Of a stretch of DNA of 64,000 nucleotides, positions 62,278 through 64,000 are shown in pieces. The stretch's first letter is position 1; each line of letters opens with the position of its first letter. The DNA lies in the NCBI RefSeq assembly GCF_003201285.1, contig NZ_QICS01000001.1, positions 148,678 through 212,677 of the forward strand. Reading direction: 5' to 3'. The notes beneath the pieces were generated by a model, which worked only from the letters and a program-made list of their open reading frames with translations, did no database searches and was not told the DNA's origin. A program made the position numbers and the translations under genes. This DNA comes from Lachnotalea glycerini. Its GTDB lineage: Bacteria > Bacillota > Clostridia > Lachnospirales > Lachnospiraceae.

Positions 62278-63156
62278 ATGAATCAAAAAAAGGAAAATGA
62301 ATTTTTAACGAATTACCATTTAGAAAATTACGATAGACCTTCCGTAGCTGCCGATATAGTTGCTTTCACAATAAAAAATAAAGAGACAGATGATTATAGA
62401 AAGCTTTCAAAAAAGGAGCTATCTGTTCTGATGATTAAACGCAATGAATATCCATTCAAGGATTACTGGGCTTTACCAGGAGGCTTTGCCAGAAAAGATG
62501 AAACACTTGAGGATACAGCAATCCGTGAATTGAATGAGGAGGCAGGAGTCTCTGACATTGCGCTTATGCAGCTTCAAACTTTTAGTGATATAAGAAGAGA
62601 TCCAAGGGGGTGGATTATTTCATGTGCTTACCTGGCTTTGGCCGAAGAGGAGCAATTTCATATTACGGCAGGCAGTGATGCAGCGGCAGCGGAATGGTTT
62701 CAAATTAAATATGACCTTATTCAGGAAAAATCAGAAGAGATTATGCAAGGAAAATGTAAGGTAAAGAGATTTGAATTACAGCTTATGCATTCTGACATTA
62801 AGCTTGAAGCAAACATAGATATAAAAACTTATTTTACAGCCAAAAAGCAGAGAACGGAATATGAAATTACAAACATACAAGGTATTGCTTTTGATCATGC
62901 TAAAATAATTGGTTTTGCCATGGAGTATCTTCGTGAAAATTTAAACGGTTCTAAGCTTGCATTTGAATTGCTGCCAAAATATTTCACACTGACTGACTTG
63001 CAGCAGGTGTATGAGGCTATATTGGACGAAGAATTGCTGCCTGCAAATTTTAGACGTAAAATATCGGATTTTGTTATTGAAACAGATGAAATTACGAAAG
63101 GAGCCGGTCATAGACCCTCAAAGCTATTTAAAAGAAATATAGAACAATTTAATTAA
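62278..63156 (+). CDS. nrtR: NrtR-type transcriptional regulator (Nudix plus winged helix)
   Basis: A 292-residue regulator of NAD metabolism. The N-terminal Nudix domain (about 20-155) has a full box GGFARKDETLEDTAIRELNE then EAGV, i.e. GX5EX7REUXEEXGU; many NrtR proteins have lost this. The C-terminal winged helix (about 210-290) shows FTLTDLQQVYEAILDEELLP and ANFRRKISDFV, typical of NrtR. ADP-ribose or NAD derivatives probably relieve its repression. Start 62278 follows GGAG. It closes the operon it is expected to control. Confidence 0.92.
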   Translation: MNQKKENEFLTNYHLENYDRPSVAADIVAFTIKNKETDDYRKLSKKELSVLMIKRNEYPFKDYWALPGGFARKDETLEDTAIRELNEEAGVSDIALMQLQTFSDIRRDPRGWIISCAYLALAEEEQFHITAGSDAAAAEWFQIKYDLIQEKSEEIMQGKCKVKRFELQLMHSDIKLEANIDIKTYFTAKKQRTEYEITNIQGIAFDHAKIIGFAMEYLRENLNGSKLAFELLPKYFTLTDLQQVYEAILDEELLPANFRRKISDFVIETDEITKGAGHRPSKLFKRNIEQFN

Positions 63157-63474
63157 AAAAGCGTTAATTGCTTTAAACATGAATATGAAAAGAGAAGCTG
63201 GCATGCTCTATGCAATGCAGCTTAGAGAGTTTTATTATGCTGCTTGGTGGGACGGCTGAAATGACGAACTGTATCCCCTGGCTTGTTTTAGCACTGATAG
63301 GAAGTATCGGAAAAGTGTTGCTGCAACTTTTTTACTGCATAAACCCATATAGCGACTTTTTCTGTACTTGCAAAAGTGCGAAACAAATAGCATTTGTTTT
63401 GGGTGCTTTTTCAAATAGTGGTACTATTTAAAATGATAACTGTGCATAGGTTACGTATCAACAACAATAATATG
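63157..63474 (+). other. Intergenic region with small hairpins and unsupported ORF
   Basis: A 320-base gap between nrtR and the MarR gene. AAAGC/GCTTT (63162-63176) and CGAAACAAAT/ATTTGTTTTG (63379-63388 with 63392-63401, followed by CTTTTT near 63406) are the hairpins seen; the second may be the operon terminator. A 73-codon frame (63210-63431) with a hydrophobic middle has no ribosome site and no family match. Confidence 0.45.
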
Positions 63475-63530
63475 CCCTAATGGTTGACACAGTCAACTAT
63501 TAGGGCTACAATATAGTTGATTCAATCAAC
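63475..63530 (+). promoter_or_regulatory. MarR-gene promoter with two palindromic operators
   Basis: TTGACA (63484-63489), 17 bases and TACAAT (63507-63512). Over the -35 box lies GTTGAC-ACA-GTCAAC (63483-63497), extended by CCCTAAT/ATTAGGG into a 31-base palindrome (63475-63505). Just after the -10 box lies GTTGAT-TCA-ATCAAC (63516-63530). The two share the GTTGAY-N3-RTCAAC form, spaced 33 bases centre to centre (about three helical turns). Confidence 0.8.
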
Positions 63531-63545
63531 GAAAGGGGCAAGAGC

Positions 63546-64000
63546 ATGAATTTATTATCTTTCGCAAGGTATGTTGGTATATTCAATAGGCAAACGCAGG
63601 CATATATTACGGCAGCGTTTAGCAGCATGAATATTAGCTTTTCAGAATACATTCTTTTAATGAATCTGTATAACCATGAGGGAATCAATCAGGAGGATAT
63701 ATCGTCTATTCTTTTTATTGATAAAGCAGCAATAGCAAGATCAATAAAATCATTAGAAGAAAAGGGTTATATATCACGGGAGGTGGCAATAGAAGATAGA
63801 AGATCGAAAAAACTTTTTTTAACAGACTTGGCGAAAAAAGATGAAAAGTATCTTTATTCAATATTGGAAAGATGGGAGAATTATACTACAGAAGGATTGG
63901 ATATAGTAACAAAAGACCAGATTTTTAAAGGACTTGAGACTATGGCAGAAAAATCTGCAAGCATAAATTTAAGTGACGTATCTAAATATGAAAGAAGGAA
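63546..64000 (+). CDS. MarR-family transcriptional regulator (3' end outside window)
   Basis: A frame open to the window edge, at least 151 residues. After an N-terminal dimerisation helix (FARYVGIFNRQTQAYI), the winged helix-turn-helix shows INQEDISSILFIDKAAIARS and the wing GYISREVAIEDRRSK, with the DRR motif of MarR proteins. ATG 63546 follows AAAGGGG. Two palindromes in the promoter suggest autorepression, with a target such as an efflux pump probably encoded just beyond the window. Confidence 0.92.
   Translation, partial: MNLLSFARYVGIFNRQTQAYITAAFSSMNISFSEYILLMNLYNHEGINQEDISSILFIDKAAIARSIKSLEEKGYISREVAIEDRRSKKLFLTDLAKKDEKYLYSILERWENYTTEGLDIVTKDQIFKGLETMAEKSASINLSDVSKYERR

Noticed and set aside
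63210-63431. 73-codon frame with a hydrophobic stretch between nrtR and the MarR gene
   Set aside because: No Shine-Dalgarno, odd composition with many cysteines, no recognisable family, and it spans hairpins. It could be a gene remnant but I cannot name a parent.
1-64000. CRISPR arrays, insertion sequences, prophage or integrase genes
   Set aside because: No regularly spaced direct repeats, transposase, integrase or phage structural genes were seen on either strand.

Overview
The window is an AT-rich chromosomal segment of an anaerobic, spore-forming-type Firmicute. Gene content points to the Lachnospiraceae / Clostridium cluster XIVa (Anaerocolumna or Lachnoclostridium-like plant-polysaccharide degraders); this taxonomic guess is inference. 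The main supports are secreted GH62 and GH5 enzymes with CBM and X2 modules, an oxygen-sensitive-type L-serine dehydratase, an [FeFe]-hydrogenase-like protein, Csp-like subtilases, and clostridial synteny (mutS-mutL-miaA-ynbB; mreBCD-PBP2-minCDE-rodA-mgsA). Almost every gene is on the + strand. I see no tRNA, rRNA, CRISPR array, insertion sequence or prophage.

Layout. 1-2392: the end of a sugar/polyol catabolic operon (zinc-type dehydrogenase, cut by the window edge; SDR; class II aldolase). 2392-3125: ahpC with a palindromic promoter and a terminator. 3270-4626: a secreted GH62 arabinofuranosidase bracketed by imperfect inverted repeats and followed by a structured intergenic element. 4754-10274: hydrogenase-like protein, adenine deaminase, YoaP-like acetyltransferase, a structured non-coding region, and an FMN-dependent hydroxyacid oxidoreductase with an N-terminal four-cysteine motif. 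10555-14206: an HMA/DsbD_2/cupredoxin fusion followed by a two-component system, which reads as a copper-handling module. 14353-20425: a small hydrophilic protein, a large secreted VWA-lipase-CBM2-like protein preceded by a short overlapping ORF, YccF and a SulP transporter.

20580-38294 is a core region: mismatch repair and tRNA modification (mutS, mutL, miaA), a YnbB-like PLP protein, a DUF4321 protein, radC, then the elongation machinery (mreB, mreC, mreD, PBP2), the Min system (minC, minD, minE), rodA, methylglyoxal synthase and a lipoprotein D,D-carboxypeptidase. 38506-46356 holds a P-loop protein, a DUF378 protein on the - strand, and the radical SAM / HlyD-like / yggS / sepF / ylmH / aroB / lspA / rluA-family cluster. 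46612-49900 has sdaAB-sdaAA, a cytidylate-kinase-like protein, a LysM protein behind two LexA-like boxes, and a HIT protein. 49922-56285 contains two tandem Csp-like S8 proteases and, convergent to them, a 906-residue modular GH5 candidate mannanase.

The last part, 56936-64000, has a cold-shock gene (- strand) divergent from an NAD-salvage operon: nicotinamidase-like protein, PRPP synthetase, NAMPT-family transferase, glutamine-dependent NAD synthetase and an NrtR-type regulator. Its promoter carries two adjacent palindromes. The window closes with a MarR-family regulator, cut by the edge, behind two palindromic operators. The parts that most deserve a second look are the VWA-lipase protein with its leader ORF, the GH62 locus with inverted repeats, the NAD operon carrying two nicotinamide routes, and the structured region at 8862-9090.
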